From Chlamydoabsidia padenii (lineage: Eukaryota > Mucoromycota > Mucoromycetes > Mucorales > Cunninghamellaceae): 64,000 nucleotides of DNA. The notes under the pieces are model-generated. The model did no database searches, was not told the origin of the DNA, and saw nothing but the letters and a program-made list of their open reading frames with translations. The stretch lies in the NCBI GenBank assembly GCA_025330725.1, contig JAIWND010000021.1, positions 62,001 to 126,000 on the forward strand, read 5' to 3'. Below, in pieces: positions 1 through 13,733 of this stretch (position 1 is its first letter; each line of letters opens with the position of its first letter). The translations under genes were made by a program, and so were the position numbers.

Positions 1-338
1 CAAAATGGATCATAACCCTGTTTGTTGCAAGGTAAGAATTGCTCTTCCTCTCAACCTTTGCAACGCCCTCAGGCGACTTACGCGGAGATTTAAACACACC
101 GTACGATCACTCCCACCTCCAAAAAAGTCGACTGTTACCGATTCACCTCTTTTGATCAATGGTAACTCATCACAACAACTCTTCCTACTCTGCATTAATC
201 TACTATGGTATTTAGCTCATTACTCTATCTTAAACTTCGATAATAATAAATAAAGGTGCCCTTTGATATGATCCACCTCTTTTTTTTTTTGACTTACAGC
301 ACTGTATAACTCTTCTCAAAGCATTAACATGTCTATAA
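1..338 (+). CDS. possible 3' end of a gene cut by the window edge
   Basis: A short open stretch (ATG at 5) runs into a GTAAGA donor at 33. After a T-rich tract an acceptor (TTACAG) ends at 299 and joins in frame to a 12-codon exon ending in TAA at 338. Together they give a peptide ending CCKHCITLLKALTCL. The 267-nt intron is longer than most here. It may be the last two exons of a gene that starts outside the window, or chance. No function is recognised. Confidence 0.2.
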
Positions 339-565
339 GCCAAAATACTTGAATGAACTTGTTGCACTCTGGTGGTCTGACTGTCCCTTTCTCCCTGTAC
401 CTGTTAATCACTTTGACAGATCCTATATAACCAAAAAGGAAACTCAAAGGCAGCGGCATTTGAATTTACACTCCGGTAACAGTTGTAGTCGCCAGTCGCC
501 TAATTTTTTGCTCTTTCTCTTCTTCCCAACCTTTTTTTTTTCTTTTTAGTAAAGCTACCTATACA

Positions 566-3500
566 ATGGTAAGTGTTTAAATGATTGATTGATCTTTGCA
601 CTAAAAGATTGATACGCTTCCTTAGGCTAACGGACTCACCCTTTATGGATTACTTTCTTCTTAATTTAGATACGGTGGCGAACTTTGAACAAGGACGACG
701 AAATTGAACAACTGGACAATACAGAAATTCAGGTATAACAAAACATCATTAAACGGCTCATATAATCTATATAATGAACATCTCTAACGCTTTTGTGTTG
801 TTTGTTTAATCACCATGTAGACTGAACATCTTTTGGAAATATATCAAAATGCACTCAACATACACCAAAAAGGACAACGTGCTGACGCCAAAGCCAAGTA
901 CGAATTAATATTAAGCAATGACATTATGACTGCTGAAGACACAGAAGTAAGTCTATAAACTATCTTAATTTGATACCTTCAGCTTAACACATCTTTTTAT
1001 CTCTGTTAGGAACAAACCGAAGGTAATGCTCTCCATTCGTCCTCCTTGGTCACGTTGCGATTCCTGGTATTCAAGAACTATGCGGCTATTCTTAAAGAAG
1101 AGTCAAGTGATGTTGCTCTATCCAAGACTGATCGCACTGGGTTGTTACAAAAGGCGTTGGATTATTATATCAAAGTAGGTCAAGTCGCAGACTGTTATGG
1201 AGTAGACTAGTATTAGGTACACTAACTTCTTTTGTTTGTTTCATGGTACGTAGGCTCTTGCAGTAGATCCAACTGATCGCTCCATTTGGTATCATATTGG
1301 TGTGATTGCAACTTTATTACACAAACGATGTCTGGCTAGATCTTCTTTTGAAACGGGGTTCTATTTGGATACGTCGAAACCACAACAACAGCAAACAGCA
1401 ACAATAACAACAAACAGCTTTGAATCATTATTAACTACCAAGAGGACTGGCGAAAAGACCGCATATCTGGTATTTAGCAGCAGTAATATCTCACCCACCC
1501 AATGGCGATGCTTGGAAGGGTTATGCAAGGTAAAGTATCTGGATAATTCATCAAAAGACATAGTACGGAAAAAAACATGCTTACTGAATATTATTTTACT
1601 TCGTTTTTTGTAGGTCCTCTATGATATTGGCGACTTTGATCTTTGTAGTACGTACTTGAAGTTGGGATTAGCTCGATTTCCGGGGTGGACGTTTGCATCA
1701 GATCTGGAATACAAAATGGCAAACAACCAACAGATCGTCCCGTCAATAGATGATGACGAAAATATGGAATCACACTACGATCAACCTATTATCATGAAAA
1801 TCGCAACCTCAAGCTGGACTAGTGTTCTCTCGTTGCTATTGGATCAATACAAGCAGGATCAGCACACACATGACGATGTCCTTACATGTATGAACCGGGC
1901 TATACAAATCGATATCGAATTACGAGATGATACCACAGATCAAGATACAACTATGCTGGACAGTCATGATACATCCGATAAAGTACAACAACAACAGGAC
2001 ACATCAGACGCCACAACTGATATCATTCAAGATCAACCACCTATTATAGCCGACAATACAGCTAACAACCCGATGGATCAGAGCATCAATCAAGAAACTG
2101 ACTCGACACAATCTATAACGACCAGTCCAGCATTGATCAAGGTGGATACAACAGGGGACTTGCATCATTTTGATACCTCAGACAAATCTGCGAATGATGA
2201 AACTCTAGGGATTGTGTCTTCAGCTACTCAACAACAACAACAAAATGATCGACCGGCGCAAAACTCAAATAACAGCTGTATGATTGATTTGACTCTGGGT
2301 GACCAAGATGATGGTGGAGGGCCTTTAAAGCGAAAAAGAGACGACGAAGATGAAAAGAATGGGGTGAACGACAAGGATGATGATGACGAACAGGAACACG
2401 AAGCAAAAAGAACATCTCTCAGGTAAAATAAATAAAATCAAGTGGGTCTGCAATTACTAATACGTATTATTGCCTTTATATATAAAACAGGGCCTCAAAG
2501 CGACAAAAGGAAAAGGTGGAAAGCGAAGAAGTATTCAGGAAAAAGATGATGGAAGAAGAAGAATCTCTAAACAAGATGGCTCAAGATGTATTTGATACCT
2601 TTGGAAACTTTGATGACTTTCGCCGCGGAACTCCTTGGTGCGCACCTGTGAACCCTGGAATTGATACAGCTGCCCTGGAATCGTTTTGGGAATTCTTTGA
2701 TCTCAAAGTGTCGGAACTTGGTGCAACTTTTACATGGAACTTTGAAACTTTTAAAGCCAAGTAAGTTGTTGGATACATATGTAAACTATTTGAACTTTGT
2801 AAACTCACCTTTTATATCTATATATAGAAATGTATTCTCGGTCATGCCAAGCAAGAAATATCAGTTTGCCAAGTTTGACACCTCGATGCGCTCCCTGCCT
2901 GCATCCACCTCAGACACAACAGCATCTGTGCGACAATTTGTACACTCTTTGAACGAAACAAACTCTGGTGCAACTGATAGCTTATGTCGAACTATTGTTG
3001 CCATCCTTCGACTTGATACACAATCCTCTGGTGAAATATTAGGTGATGAACTGATCGATCTTTTATCGGATGCCACCGAAACTCTGGGTCAAGAATTACT
3101 GAATACAATACTCCGCAACAATCAACAAGATAAATGGAGCCAACCCGAAGACTCTGACCATCAAATACAGGTATGGAAATAGAAATGCCTGGAGAAAAGG
3201 CTTGATGATCATGATACATAAAACTCATCATTTTATATATATATATATATATATATATCTTGTCCTAGATGATGACATGCTTATGCGAAAAGCTAGTTGA
3301 CCGACTGATTGACAGCATCCGAACTGAACAAACATCTTTGAATGGCCCGATGCTCTCCTCCAAACAAAGATCCCTGGTGGATAAACAAAACAAACTGATC
3401 AAACATTACCGTGAAGGATGTAGTATGTGGATTGACTTGGTAGATCAAGTATTTGTACAAGGTGCCATAGACTCATTTGGACCCTCCTCTCTGACAAACG

Positions 3501-4226
3501 GCGATATTAAAATGGATCAAGCTATCATCAACAAAAAAAAGTTATTGCTCCGGTTTTGGCTTTTAAAAGGGAAAATGGCACAATGCGAAAATGATGTTGA
3601 CACGGCGGTTGCTTGGTACAAGAAATGTGAACGTTTGTTTGTTAATATGGACAATGGTGAATTGGAACTGACTTTGAACTGGTAAGAAAAGATGTCGAAA
3701 AGCTTATATGAAAACTAACAACTTTATTGTTTCGATAGTCGATACGACGCCACTGTGAACCTTGCTGCCATTCAACACAAACTCGCGCTAATGGAACGGG
3801 ACAAATATGTTGCTGCCTCGGAGGTCAAACTGGCTGACAATGATTATATTGGTGCTATGAATCAATTAGAAGCTTTGGTGGTCGGTCAAACAAAGTACGA
3901 ACAAGCTGCAAACTCAATCGATGCGTTTTCAATTACGACAATGTTGGCCAAGGTAATAACAAACATACACTATGTGCTCATAAGAAGAAATTAACTTTTT
4001 TTTTTTTTTTTTTGTGAATAGTGTTACGTGAAGACAGAACGATACGCAGATGCTTGGAAATGCTATGTAGACATCATGACGACGCTGGTACCTCAACTGG
4101 TGGTCTATGGAAGTAACTGCATCAAGAACAACACCATATTACCAAAGGGAGACGACGTGGAGTTCTTCAGGCTGTTGTGCTTGGTAAGGTTATAAAAAAG
4201 AGTATATCGAAAATCACATTAATCAC

Positions 4227-4262
<36 letters not shown>

Positions 4263-7200
4263 AGCTTGATACCACGGTCGATGCCTTGGTATATCTGCTC
4301 CTTGATACCAAATATGAAGGTAATAAAGAACACATGCACAGAAAAAGTACACCTACTAACTGACTATATCACCATTAACAGATTGGTTGCCTTCCTCAAT
4401 CTCCTCTCACTTTGTCGACAGTTTGATGATCATGCTACGCACAACGATGATTTACACATTCAGGCATCCAGACTTTATTCCTCTGGTTAACAACTTCTCA
4501 AATCCAGATGTCAAACCTCATGTACCATCAAGGAAGACAAAAATCAACTCATACAACGCTGTTACGACAAAGCTGTGGGTAATGACTTCTACTTTGGCTC
4601 AGCGAAATATCCAAAAAGTGGGTGATGGTGACAAGATGACTTCTCTGGCGAACCTTTTACAAAACATGCATGATGAACTTGGTGAACGGGAAGTGTGCGG
4701 GGCTTCAAAAGGTAAAATGAGCATATGGAAATAAAAACAAAAACTAACCTTCGTTTTTTTATGCAGGGATCTTTTTGCAACACCTTATAAAACTACTCAG
4801 TAATGTTGACTTTGAAGATAACCGAAGAGGTATTTATCAATGTTACCATTGCCTATATGGTGTCCATTTAATGGTAAGTAATCCAATAGGACGCTTACGA
4901 CACATGAAACTAACAACTTGTTTCAATTTATTTAGGGTGAAGCAGAACTAATTGAAGAACATCATGCTAATCATGGTAGCATGACTGAAAAAGCTGCAGA
5001 ACATCTTTACAAGCTTGTCATTGACGACGTTATGGTGAAAATGGATCGAAACTTGCCTCTGAAAAGTGACTTGAAGGATGCTATTGAAACTGTGTCTGGC
5101 CTCTTTGAGGAATTGCCTGGTGATAATCGTAAGTTAATCCAAATCCCCTTTTATCACAACATGCTTAATTTTTTTTTTTTTTTTTTTTTTTTTTTTGACA
5201 TTTCTAGCATATATCCAACGAAATCGGGATATCATTACAAGTTACCTTGAACGGCCTGTAAACATTGATCTCCCAACCAAGTCATTACTGCAACAATGCG
5301 ACTTGCCTATCGATGGAACTCACGGCAATATGCCATCAATATCAGGTAAAAACTAGGCGCAGGTGTACTGTTGGGCTCCATTATCTTAACTCGTTTTCTT
5401 TTTTAGTGGTATATGACCATATGTTCTTGATCCGGGGGAAAATTTTGCGGATGCATATCAAGAACAGGCCTAAACTTAGCTCTGACAAAACAATGGCTGA
5501 CTTGGAAGAAGCTGTGGAACAATTTAAAGTAAGTACCCCATCATTATGAACAAATATGGTTTTAGATTGCAACTACTAACACACTTTATATAATAGTGCC
5601 ATGTAATTTTGCATCCCAATGATCATCAAGGCTGGTATGAACTTGGCTCGACATTGTTGCAACTAGCCGAAGAAGAACTCACTTGGAGTGCGGTCAATAT
5701 CATTACACACAAAGATTTAATTGGTGATTATCAAAAGGTAATGATGGCAAAATAAAAGGGGGGATGTGATGACCATTTGGTCTCAAACACTAACGCCTTT
5801 GTATGTACTCTCAACTAGCAATCATTCCATGCGTTTATGAAAACTTGGCGATTGGCAAGCAATGGACAACATCTCAAGAAAAAGCAACTGTTTGGATTCT
5901 TCACAAGTTTTGGCTCCTTGGTCTACAGTATGGCGTGCGCACCGATGAACATGGCTGCATTTGAATGGACTAGACCCCTTAGAACACTGGACAAGACAGG
6001 CAGCCCCAATGTAATACAACCAATGAAACCAAATCCAGCTCGGGCCTACCGACTGGCGTTGACTCTGTTTTTTCGGGCTCTATCATACAAGTCCCAGGAT
6101 CGATCGGAATGGTGGTAAGGAATAATCACGTAGAAAAAAGTGCTTTTTAATTCTAATCACCTCTTTGTAGTACTTTACGTTCTATCGGGAAATGCGCCAA
6201 CAATCTTAAAAGACCACCAAAGGTAATGTATGAAATCTCCTTTGTTTGTCTCCACTCACACAATGTCTATCTTTGATTATACAGGAAGTTCTTGATTGGT
6301 ACGTCAAATCTATCAGGCATTACCGGGATACAGGAAATATGCCCTTGGAAGCTCTTTACAAATTGTATGCGACTCTTTTGAAGTACCTTTATCGAGGATC
6401 TATCGATGTAAGTAATTGTATATCAATGAATGTCAAATGACTTTATTCACCTCTCACTTTTTGCCTGATATGTATAACTCTAGACTAGGGATGTTTTTGA
6501 CTACCTGAATCTTGTAGATGCCATGCAAAAGACCGATCAACATGCTGGCTCGGCACTATTATCAACAGCAACTGCAACATCTCCTCTTCCTCCACCCTCA
6601 TTATATCATCCAGTCAATGATTCCAATTCGGTGACAGGCATTGTGGATCTTTCAACGATCAATGAAGCACAACCGACCCAGGGATCCGGTGGTCGTCCGG
6701 AAGCATTTGGGCGTCTATTCGACAAACTAACAGAGCTTCGGAAAAGTGACAAGAAACATTGGCATCATCGGCCGGTATACAAGGTAAACAATAAAAAGAC
6801 AGGCTTTATTAAAGAGAGTCCACTAACACTTTTTTTTTAGATTGCTTGGATGTATCATAAAATATATAAAGATGCTGAGCAAGCCAAATCAGAACTTTTA
6901 CCACTCTTCGCGCTGAAGCAACCAAACAAGGGGCTGGTCAATATTTGGCGATCGGAACATGAAAGGTAAGAAGAAGTTTATGACTTGAAAAGAAAACACT
7001 GATCACTTAATATTTTTGTTTTAGACCCGGAAAACATTTTGTATTCAATCGACAATACGTGACCTTTTTGATTGATCTGGCAAAAGAAACAAATGATCTG
7101 GATACTCTCAAGAATATGTGTCGAAAACTCAAACGGGCAAGCACAACTTTACTCAAGGAAGACGAAGGCTTCAAAGAGGCACTATCAGCATATATCGAGG

Positions 7201-7804
7201 TAAAATATGCAGGGCACAAACGGCGGGATGTGTCTTAATATCTATTTTTATTTTTTAGGTTTTGCGCGGGGAAACGTTAAATCCTCTTCAAGGATCGACA
7301 AAACGTCAACAAATTATCACAGGACCTGTGAACAAAGAAGACTTTGATACTATGTGCAAGGATTTGACAAAGGACATGGCATCATCTACTGGAACACATC
7401 ACTATATTGTACCGATACTACAAGATCTAATGGATATAAGAAGACAAGCAGTTGGTTACGTCTCTACCGATGATTTGGATGTCACGATACAAGAATGCTT
7501 TGCTGTGCTATTATTCGAACAAACCAAGATCCAATCACTGCTACCACAATCCTCCTCTACTACTACTGCTACTACTACAATAACACCTCTATTATTACCA
7601 TCACCATCTCAATATACCTCTGTGCAGAATACGAATGGACCTGATGATAGTAGAATGGCGTCGAACCCTATGCAGCATCTTGATACAACATCTGATTCAG
7701 CAATCAAATCACCTAATCAAGACATCTCGGTTGGGATCGAAGGAAAAGTGCTATTACATCGTGCTGTATCATTAGCAGGGGCTCTTAATGGTAGAACACA
7801 ATAG
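566..7804 (+). CDS. HIR3: HIR3/Cabin1-type subunit of the HIR histone chaperone complex
   Basis: Predicted 1848-aa nuclear scaffold of the HIRA/HIR complex, which deposits H3-H4 independently of replication and represses histone genes. Exons: 566-568, 670-732, 821-946, 1010-1174, 1254-1529, 1614-2422, 2491-2760, 2828-3170, 3269-3681, 3739-3952, 4022-4183, 4265-4319, 4382-4711, 4767-4873, 4936-5128, 5208-5345, 5407-5528, 5597-5737, 5819-6114, 6171-6222, 6285-6407, 6484-6783, 6841-6965, 7025-7199, 7259-7804; frame is kept across every junction. A TPR-like segment lies near residues 105-140 (KALAVDPTDRSIWYHIG), then an acidic, Q/D-rich linker (about 290-480), then a long helical region with TPR-type patterning. 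Length is close to human CABIN1 (about 2200 aa). The first coding exon is only the ATG. Assignment rests on the N-terminal Cabin1/HIR3 pattern and overall architecture. Confidence 0.8.
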
Positions 7805-8633
7805 TATTAAATGTTTTAGTATTATTAATAGTGGTAGCTTGTTTGTGTTTTAGTTGTGACATTATAATCCTAGTTTTAATCATTGTCATATTTGTATATA
7901 AATAAATAAAAACTTGATCTCTTCTTTTGTCTTGACTCGCCTTTGCTGTGTTTACAATCATTCTGAAACTACACCAAATAATCATAGGATATAAAAAGTG
8001 GACCATAAACAAACAGATTTGTATAGTTTGGGATGTCATCTGGTAGAGGGGGGACAATAATGAGATGATGAAATAAAACTTTATCATACATATACGTCAG
8101 TTTATACTAATGTTACAGAATCAACAGGGTACTATAATTTATGCATCCGGATTAGGGAAGACGAGGGAAATCCAATCGCCGATAATTCCACACGTGCGGA
8201 TGTTGATTGGATAGTAGTCAAGTAAAGAACAACACTACTACTTTAGCGAAGAATTGAATTCATAGAGGGAAAAAAAAAATTAAATGCGACTAGTTTATCA
8301 TTTCAAAACCGGCGTGAAGGAGACATTCAAATGGGAATAAAGAAAATGATGAAACTAGAAAAAATAGGAATATGGATGATATATAAAGAGAAGCTTATAG
8401 ACATCACTTGACTGCACGTGAGTTGTTGTTTTATCCTTTGAATACACAATACATACATGAAGCTCTTCCCTTTTTCGTCGGGATTTGAAAAATCTGAGTT
8501 ATAAAGAACGGGCAATATGCGCCAACTCTTTTTGGGTGCTTCTTTCTCTCCTCCTTGTCACTTTTTTTTTTTTTGTTCATTGCATGAACATCCATTTACA
8601 TTTTTGACATTACCTTAACACAAACAATAGAAC
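7805..8633. other. intergenic region, HIR3 to SPX transporter
   Basis: No coding signal on either strand. AATAAA-type polyadenylation signals for HIR3 lie near 7900-7910. A copy of the recurrent promoter-like motif (GTCGGGATTTGAAA) is at 8476-8490, about 145 nt before the next start codon. Confidence 0.5.
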
Positions 8634-11026
8634 ATGAAGTTCTCTCACTCTCTTAAATTCAATGCGGTACCCGAATGGTTAGACCATTATGTTGCGTAAG
8701 TACTTTTTTACAAAAAAAGGGCAGTAGTTGAAATTTGAACCAATTTTATTTTTTTCTTTACAGGTATGATCATTTGAAAAAGATCATCTTTTTGATGGAA
8801 AAGGAAAAAATGGATGCGATCAATCAACAACAAAGACAAATACGGGACGAAGGTGAACAAGGTGTGTCGACAACTACCAGTCTGGGTGAAGATGTGTTTT
8901 TGGCTCAACTGGACTTGCAATTGGAAAAAGTATTTGATTTTTATACTCAAAAGGAATCCGAACTTTATACTCTATTGGATGAATTGGAAGGCTCGACTGA
9001 CTGGGCAGACGCTAATGAAATGGCTTACAATACTACATTTACTTTGGAAGCTCTGGATTCTACTTTGAATAATAGCGGTACAACCAGCAAAGATGAAAAG
9101 CAACAACAACACCCAATCAGTATGATGAAACGACGACCTTCTTTGGAATCAAGGTTCTCTCTTCACTCGACAACACCTCCACATGTACATGCTATGGTAG
9201 ACTTGCGCTCTCGACTGATCAACTTGTATGTCTCACTCTCTGAATTGGAATCCTATATTGATCTCAACATGTCTGCCTTTAAAAAAATCCTCAAGAAACA
9301 TGACAAGGTATTGGATGGTGATCTTAGCACTCGGTATCTCAATAAAATGGTCCTGGAATCACGCCCTTTTATGCCTCGAACGATCCAACTTTTACAGCAA
9401 CAAATCATCCGGGTGGAGACATTTTATGCCAATGCCTTTTGTCATGGTGACCCCACTCTTGCCATACGCCAAATGAAATCCCATCTCCGTGATCAAGTAG
9501 TCTATGATCGCAACACGGTGTGGCGGGATATGATCAGTCAAGAACGCAAGAAATTGGATGCTCATGTCAAGGATCACAACCCTCAAAAAATGGTTTCCCT
9601 TGGTTGTCTCCAGATCAAGACTTCTTTATTCCGGCGGATCTGCTTTTTTTGCTTGGCTCTGGTTGTCTTTATCATCCTCCTAAATGTCCATATCTTTACT
9701 CAACAAGCCGAAAACTATTGCTTTGCCTTGTTGATCTTTGCTGCTATCATGTGGGCGACGGAAGCTGTGCCCCTTTATGCCACTTCTTTGCTAATTCCTT
9801 TCTTGGTGGTAGTGCTCAAGATCATGCGAAATCAAGATGGCTCTCCGATGGATGCAAAAACGGCAGCAAAGGATGTGTTTGCTTCGATGTTTAGTGGGAC
9901 GATCATGATGCTGTTGGGTGGATTTGCTCTGGCGGCAGCTCTTTCCAAATATGGTATTGCCAAGGCATTTGCGACTCGTGTCTTGTCTCGGGCAGGCACT
10001 CGTCCTCGTTGGGTCATGTTGGCCATCATGCTCGTGTCGGCGTTTCTCAGTATGTGGATCTCCAATGTGGCCACTCCCGTCCTCTGCTTCTCCTTGATTG
10101 ATCCTATCCTTCGCACTTTACCTGATCATACTCGTGTGGGCTCCTGCTTGATCCTGGGTATTGCATTGGCAAGCTGCATCGGTGGCATGACATCGCCCAT
10201 CTCGTCTCCGCAAAACATCATCACGTTACAATACATGAACCCTAATCCTGGCTGGGGGATCTGGTTTGCGGCTGCTCTGCCTATTGCTCTCATCTGTATC
10301 TTTGTGTGCTGGGGTTTGCTCTTGGTACTCTATCGACCCGACCGCGATGTCCCTCATCTCAACAAGATCAAACCGACCACAGGGAAAGCATCATGGACTC
10401 AAATCTATGTCATGGTCATCACGATGCTCACGATTGCTCTTTGGTGTGCGGAATCGAGTATACAAGATGCGGTGGGTGACACGGGGGTGATTGCTGCCAT
10501 TCCTCTATTCATGTTCTTTGGAACAGGGGTACTTAATAAGGATGATCTCAATGCGTTTTTATGGTCTGTGGTGGTCTTGGCTCAAGGTGGGATGGCACTC
10601 GGTAATGCTGTCACTTCATCAGGACTGTTGCAGGATATTGCTCTTCAAATCAAGGATGGGATTCAAGATTTGCCGGTGATTGCTATTCTTGCCGTGTTTG
10701 CTTTTTTGATCTTGGTATTTGCCACATTTGTTTCTCATACGGTGGCGGCGCTGATTATTGTGCCTATTGTCCAACAGGTAGGTCAACACTTGCCGGTGCC
10801 TCATCCGAATCTACTGGTCATGGGGGCGGGGTTGGCTTGCTCGGCTGGTATGGGGTTGCCAATCTCGGGGTTTCCGAATATGTCGGCGGTGATGCTGGAA
10901 GACAGGTTTGGTAATCCTTATGTCACTACCAAGGATTTTATCGTCACTGGTGTCCCAACAAGCGTGGTTTGTACTATTCTGATCTTTACCTTTGGTTATG
11001 GCATCTTGTCAGCTGTAGGCTACTAG
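8634..11026 (+). CDS. SPX-domain low-affinity phosphate transporter (Pho87/90/91-like)
   Basis: Two exons (8634-8695, 8764-11026) encode 774 aa. The N-terminal ~300 residues are an SPX domain, which senses inositol pyrophosphates: it opens MKFSHSLKFNAVPEW and has the basic core KKILKKHDK. The C-terminal ~460 residues are a DASS/SLC13-type anion:sodium symporter with about 11-12 hydrophobic helices, the signature around MWATEAVPL, and the paired re-entrant motifs SPISSPQN and GLPISGFPNMSAV. The architecture matches yeast Pho87, Pho90 and Pho91; sequence alone does not separate plasma-membrane from vacuolar forms. The start is fixed by the conserved SPX N terminus, which needs the small first exon. 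Confidence 0.93.
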
Positions 11027-11746
11027 ATTACCATGCCCCTTCTTATATATATATTCCAGTACCGAAAATACCCCCTGTTAAAAACTTGTATAGCTACTAT
11101 CTTTTATACTTATCCCCCTTTTGTAAAAATATACATTATAGATTATTAGTTTGTTTTATTTGCTGATTATAAATAAAAATCGTCTTTTGGATCATCACTG
11201 AATGAATCCTATATGTTGTCTTCTTTAATGGTAAAAATTGAAATCCCGATATTCATGCAGAGATTTTTCTTTTACACTCAATCCCAGATCTTGACAAAAA
11301 GAAAGTAGGAACTCACCTCCAAATGATGTTCAAGCTTCCCATTACTCTGATTAGCGCTAGTAAACATCAAGGAGAGGAAACTCAGTCATGCCTTTACGCC
11401 AGATCAAATGATATTCAGCCCGGGAACGAATCAAATCGATCCATCTTCTCTTACAGTACAAAAATCATGCACACTCAGAATATATGTGCACGAGGAATTC
11501 TTTTTACTTTTATTGTACTACATTGATATTGGCCACATCGAGTCAAAAAGCCAAAGGCCATCTCGTTTTGTCTTGATGAAGGCTTCCTGTGGCGGATATC
11601 GAATTTCAGGCCAATGAAATGTGAGAATTCCACACGTGGATTTTGAAAGCCATAACTTTTTTTTTTTTTTTTCAAAAAGTCTTTCTTCTTTTCTTTTTCA
11701 TTCATCTCCCTCTCCTTCTTCCAATTTGTAAACCGAATCATATATA
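11027..11746. other. intergenic region, transporter to GNAT gene
   Basis: No convincing gene. Contains the recurrent AAATCCCG motif at 11237-11249 and a T-tract at about 11657-11672 just upstream of the next ATG. Short overlapping frames here lack splice or homology support. Confidence 0.4.
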
Positions 11747-12898
11747 ATGGCTGCTCCTCTTACTCAGCCTAATGGTGGTGGATTAAAACCTGATGCGTCG
11801 ACCAGTAAAAAACCAGAAGCCAAAGTGGAATTACGACCCTATTTTGAAGACAAGGATCGAAAATACGTCCAATACCTCTTTTATTCCACCTACCTTAATC
11901 AAGTACCTCGTGGGGTCAAAGTCCGGCTTTTATCCTGGCCACCAGTAATACCGTCCATCTGGTTAGGTCTATTCGGCCTTGTCCTTCAAATGACCATCAA
12001 GGTGGTAGGACCCATGGGATGGCCCTGGTTCATGATGGTAGGATTATACGCAGCATTAGTCTTTGTCAGTGTCGGTGGTGGACTGGCCTTTCTCTTATGG
12101 TACGTTGACAAATACGATGTATCCGAACGAATCCTTGACGGTATCGACAATGATGTGGGCGACATTGAATCCTTTTATCGTAGCTGGCATACGGTGGACA
12201 AGGTCAAGCAAAGGGATGATGACGAAGGGACGAGCAAAGGACAATTCTGGGTGTTAACGGTGAATGACGATGTTGTCGGCTGTATCGGTGTCGATCAACA
12301 TTTGAAACCAGTGATGAAAAAAACGGATGCGTCTCGACAGCGTCATTATGTCCGGGCGTCTGAACAACCTCGAATGGCACAATCACCGGCTATTGCTCAT
12401 GCGGAATGGCCTCGTACCGCTTATGTGTTGGCTCTCATTGATGATCTCGTTCGTCAAGTCTTGGTGGGGGCGACTGATCTGGTGCGTGATCGTTTGGGGA
12501 AGAAACAAGAACAACAAGTGGTTGAACCTACCCAAGTATTATTCCCGGTCCATGAAAAGAATGAAGCCAGCCTTCGTCGTTTGGCTGTCAAGACTGAATA
12601 CCAAGGACATGGGCTATCTACTCCTCTCATCAAACGTGCGGCATTCTGGGCTTATTCTCAAAATATTGATTATCTTTATGCTGAAACGGACGAACTACAA
12701 TACGATATGGAACAGATCTTGGAAAAGCGACATGGTTATAAATTGGTGTCTAGGACAAAACTCGGTGGTTACAAGACTAAATCTGTATGGAAATTGGATG
12801 TCAAGTATTGGATGCAACAGGTTGAAGAAGAACGGGCGAAAGAACAACAATTGGAAGACCAACGAAAAGAAGATGAAGAACTGAAGGAATATGAATAG
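11747..12898 (+). CDS. membrane-anchored GNAT-family N-acetyltransferase
   Basis: Intronless, 383 aa. Two closely spaced hydrophobic segments at about residues 65-115 form a hairpin anchor. The C-terminal half carries a GNAT acetyltransferase fold: beta-4/beta-5 region (FWVLTVNDDVVGCIGVD), then the acetyl-CoA loop LAVKTEYQGHGLSTPLIKRA, which fits the R/Q-x-x-G-x-G/A pattern with QGHGLS. Membrane hairpin plus GNAT recalls the NAT8-like group, but here the anchor is more N-terminal, and a ~100-residue charged insert lies between the beta-4 region and the acetyl-CoA loop. The tail is acidic and E/Q-rich. The acceptor substrate cannot be read from sequence. Confidence 0.8.
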   Translation: MAAPLTQPNGGGLKPDASTSKKPEAKVELRPYFEDKDRKYVQYLFYSTYLNQVPRGVKVRLLSWPPVIPSIWLGLFGLVLQMTIKVVGPMGWPWFMMVGLYAALVFVSVGGGLAFLLWYVDKYDVSERILDGIDNDVGDIESFYRSWHTVDKVKQRDDDEGTSKGQFWVLTVNDDVVGCIGVDQHLKPVMKKTDASRQRHYVRASEQPRMAQSPAIAHAEWPRTAYVLALIDDLVRQVLVGATDLVRDRLGKKQEQQVVEPTQVLFPVHEKNEASLRRLAVKTEYQGHGLSTPLIKRAAFWAYSQNIDYLYAETDELQYDMEQILEKRHGYKLVSRTKLGGYKTKSVWKLDVKYWMQQVEEERAKEQQLEDQRKEDEELKEYE

Positions 12899-13733
12899 GT
12901 GATTGGATTTAAAAAATAGTATAGAATAGTAGTTTGTTTTGTTTATATAACGGTTTGATCTGTATACTTTAATAAATGTTTAAAGGTCCATTGACCTATA
13001 ATTTAATGTCTCAATCATTATACATACTTTTATTTTTATTTTTATGATGTATCAAAATCTTGATGTTCCTGGAAAACACTTTTTGGATCAATGATGACAG
13101 TGTGTAGGGGCTCATCACATGTCGACAGTGTACACTCTTGCAACGATTAATCAAGGATCGACCCTGAATCCAATTTGCAATCGGCGCTTCAATTTCACTC
13201 ATTCATATTTACTTTGCGAGAAATGCAAACCATCACCAAACTAATGGAAACCAAAGATTCTAATTATCAACATGGTTACTTTTGGAGATAAAATAGCAAT
13301 ATGATTTATAAAATAAAATATAAAATAAAAAAAAGGCGATAAAAGTGTGTGTTTCAAATGCTCCATCAAGGTATCACACATCGTTTGCGTTTTTCTTCAC
13401 CTGATCTGACTCTTAGGATTGACCTGTCAGTAAAACAACGACGCATTGTGTATGGTATATGTGGTTATATCATTGAATACAGAGTCGAACACCTCCCTGA
13501 ACGTGGTAAGGTTCGACATATAGTAAACCGTCATTAAGTTTTTTTTTAGGGTGCGGGATTTGAAATAAATTGATCATATCCGCCTTGGCTTTTCAATGCT
13601 CCTTTCTCTTCTCTTTTTGTTTCATTCAAACATCTCCAGCTGCTTCACTGTGATAACTTAAATGATATAACACTTGACTTACGATGACACTCTTCTCATC
13701 CCAACTTGGTCTTATAACTTCTTAGGCGCCGCA
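12899..13733. other. intergenic region
   Basis: No supported gene. One recurrent motif copy (GTGCGGGATTTGAAA region, 13551-13566) lies about 170 nt before the start of the decayed gene that follows. Confidence 0.4.
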
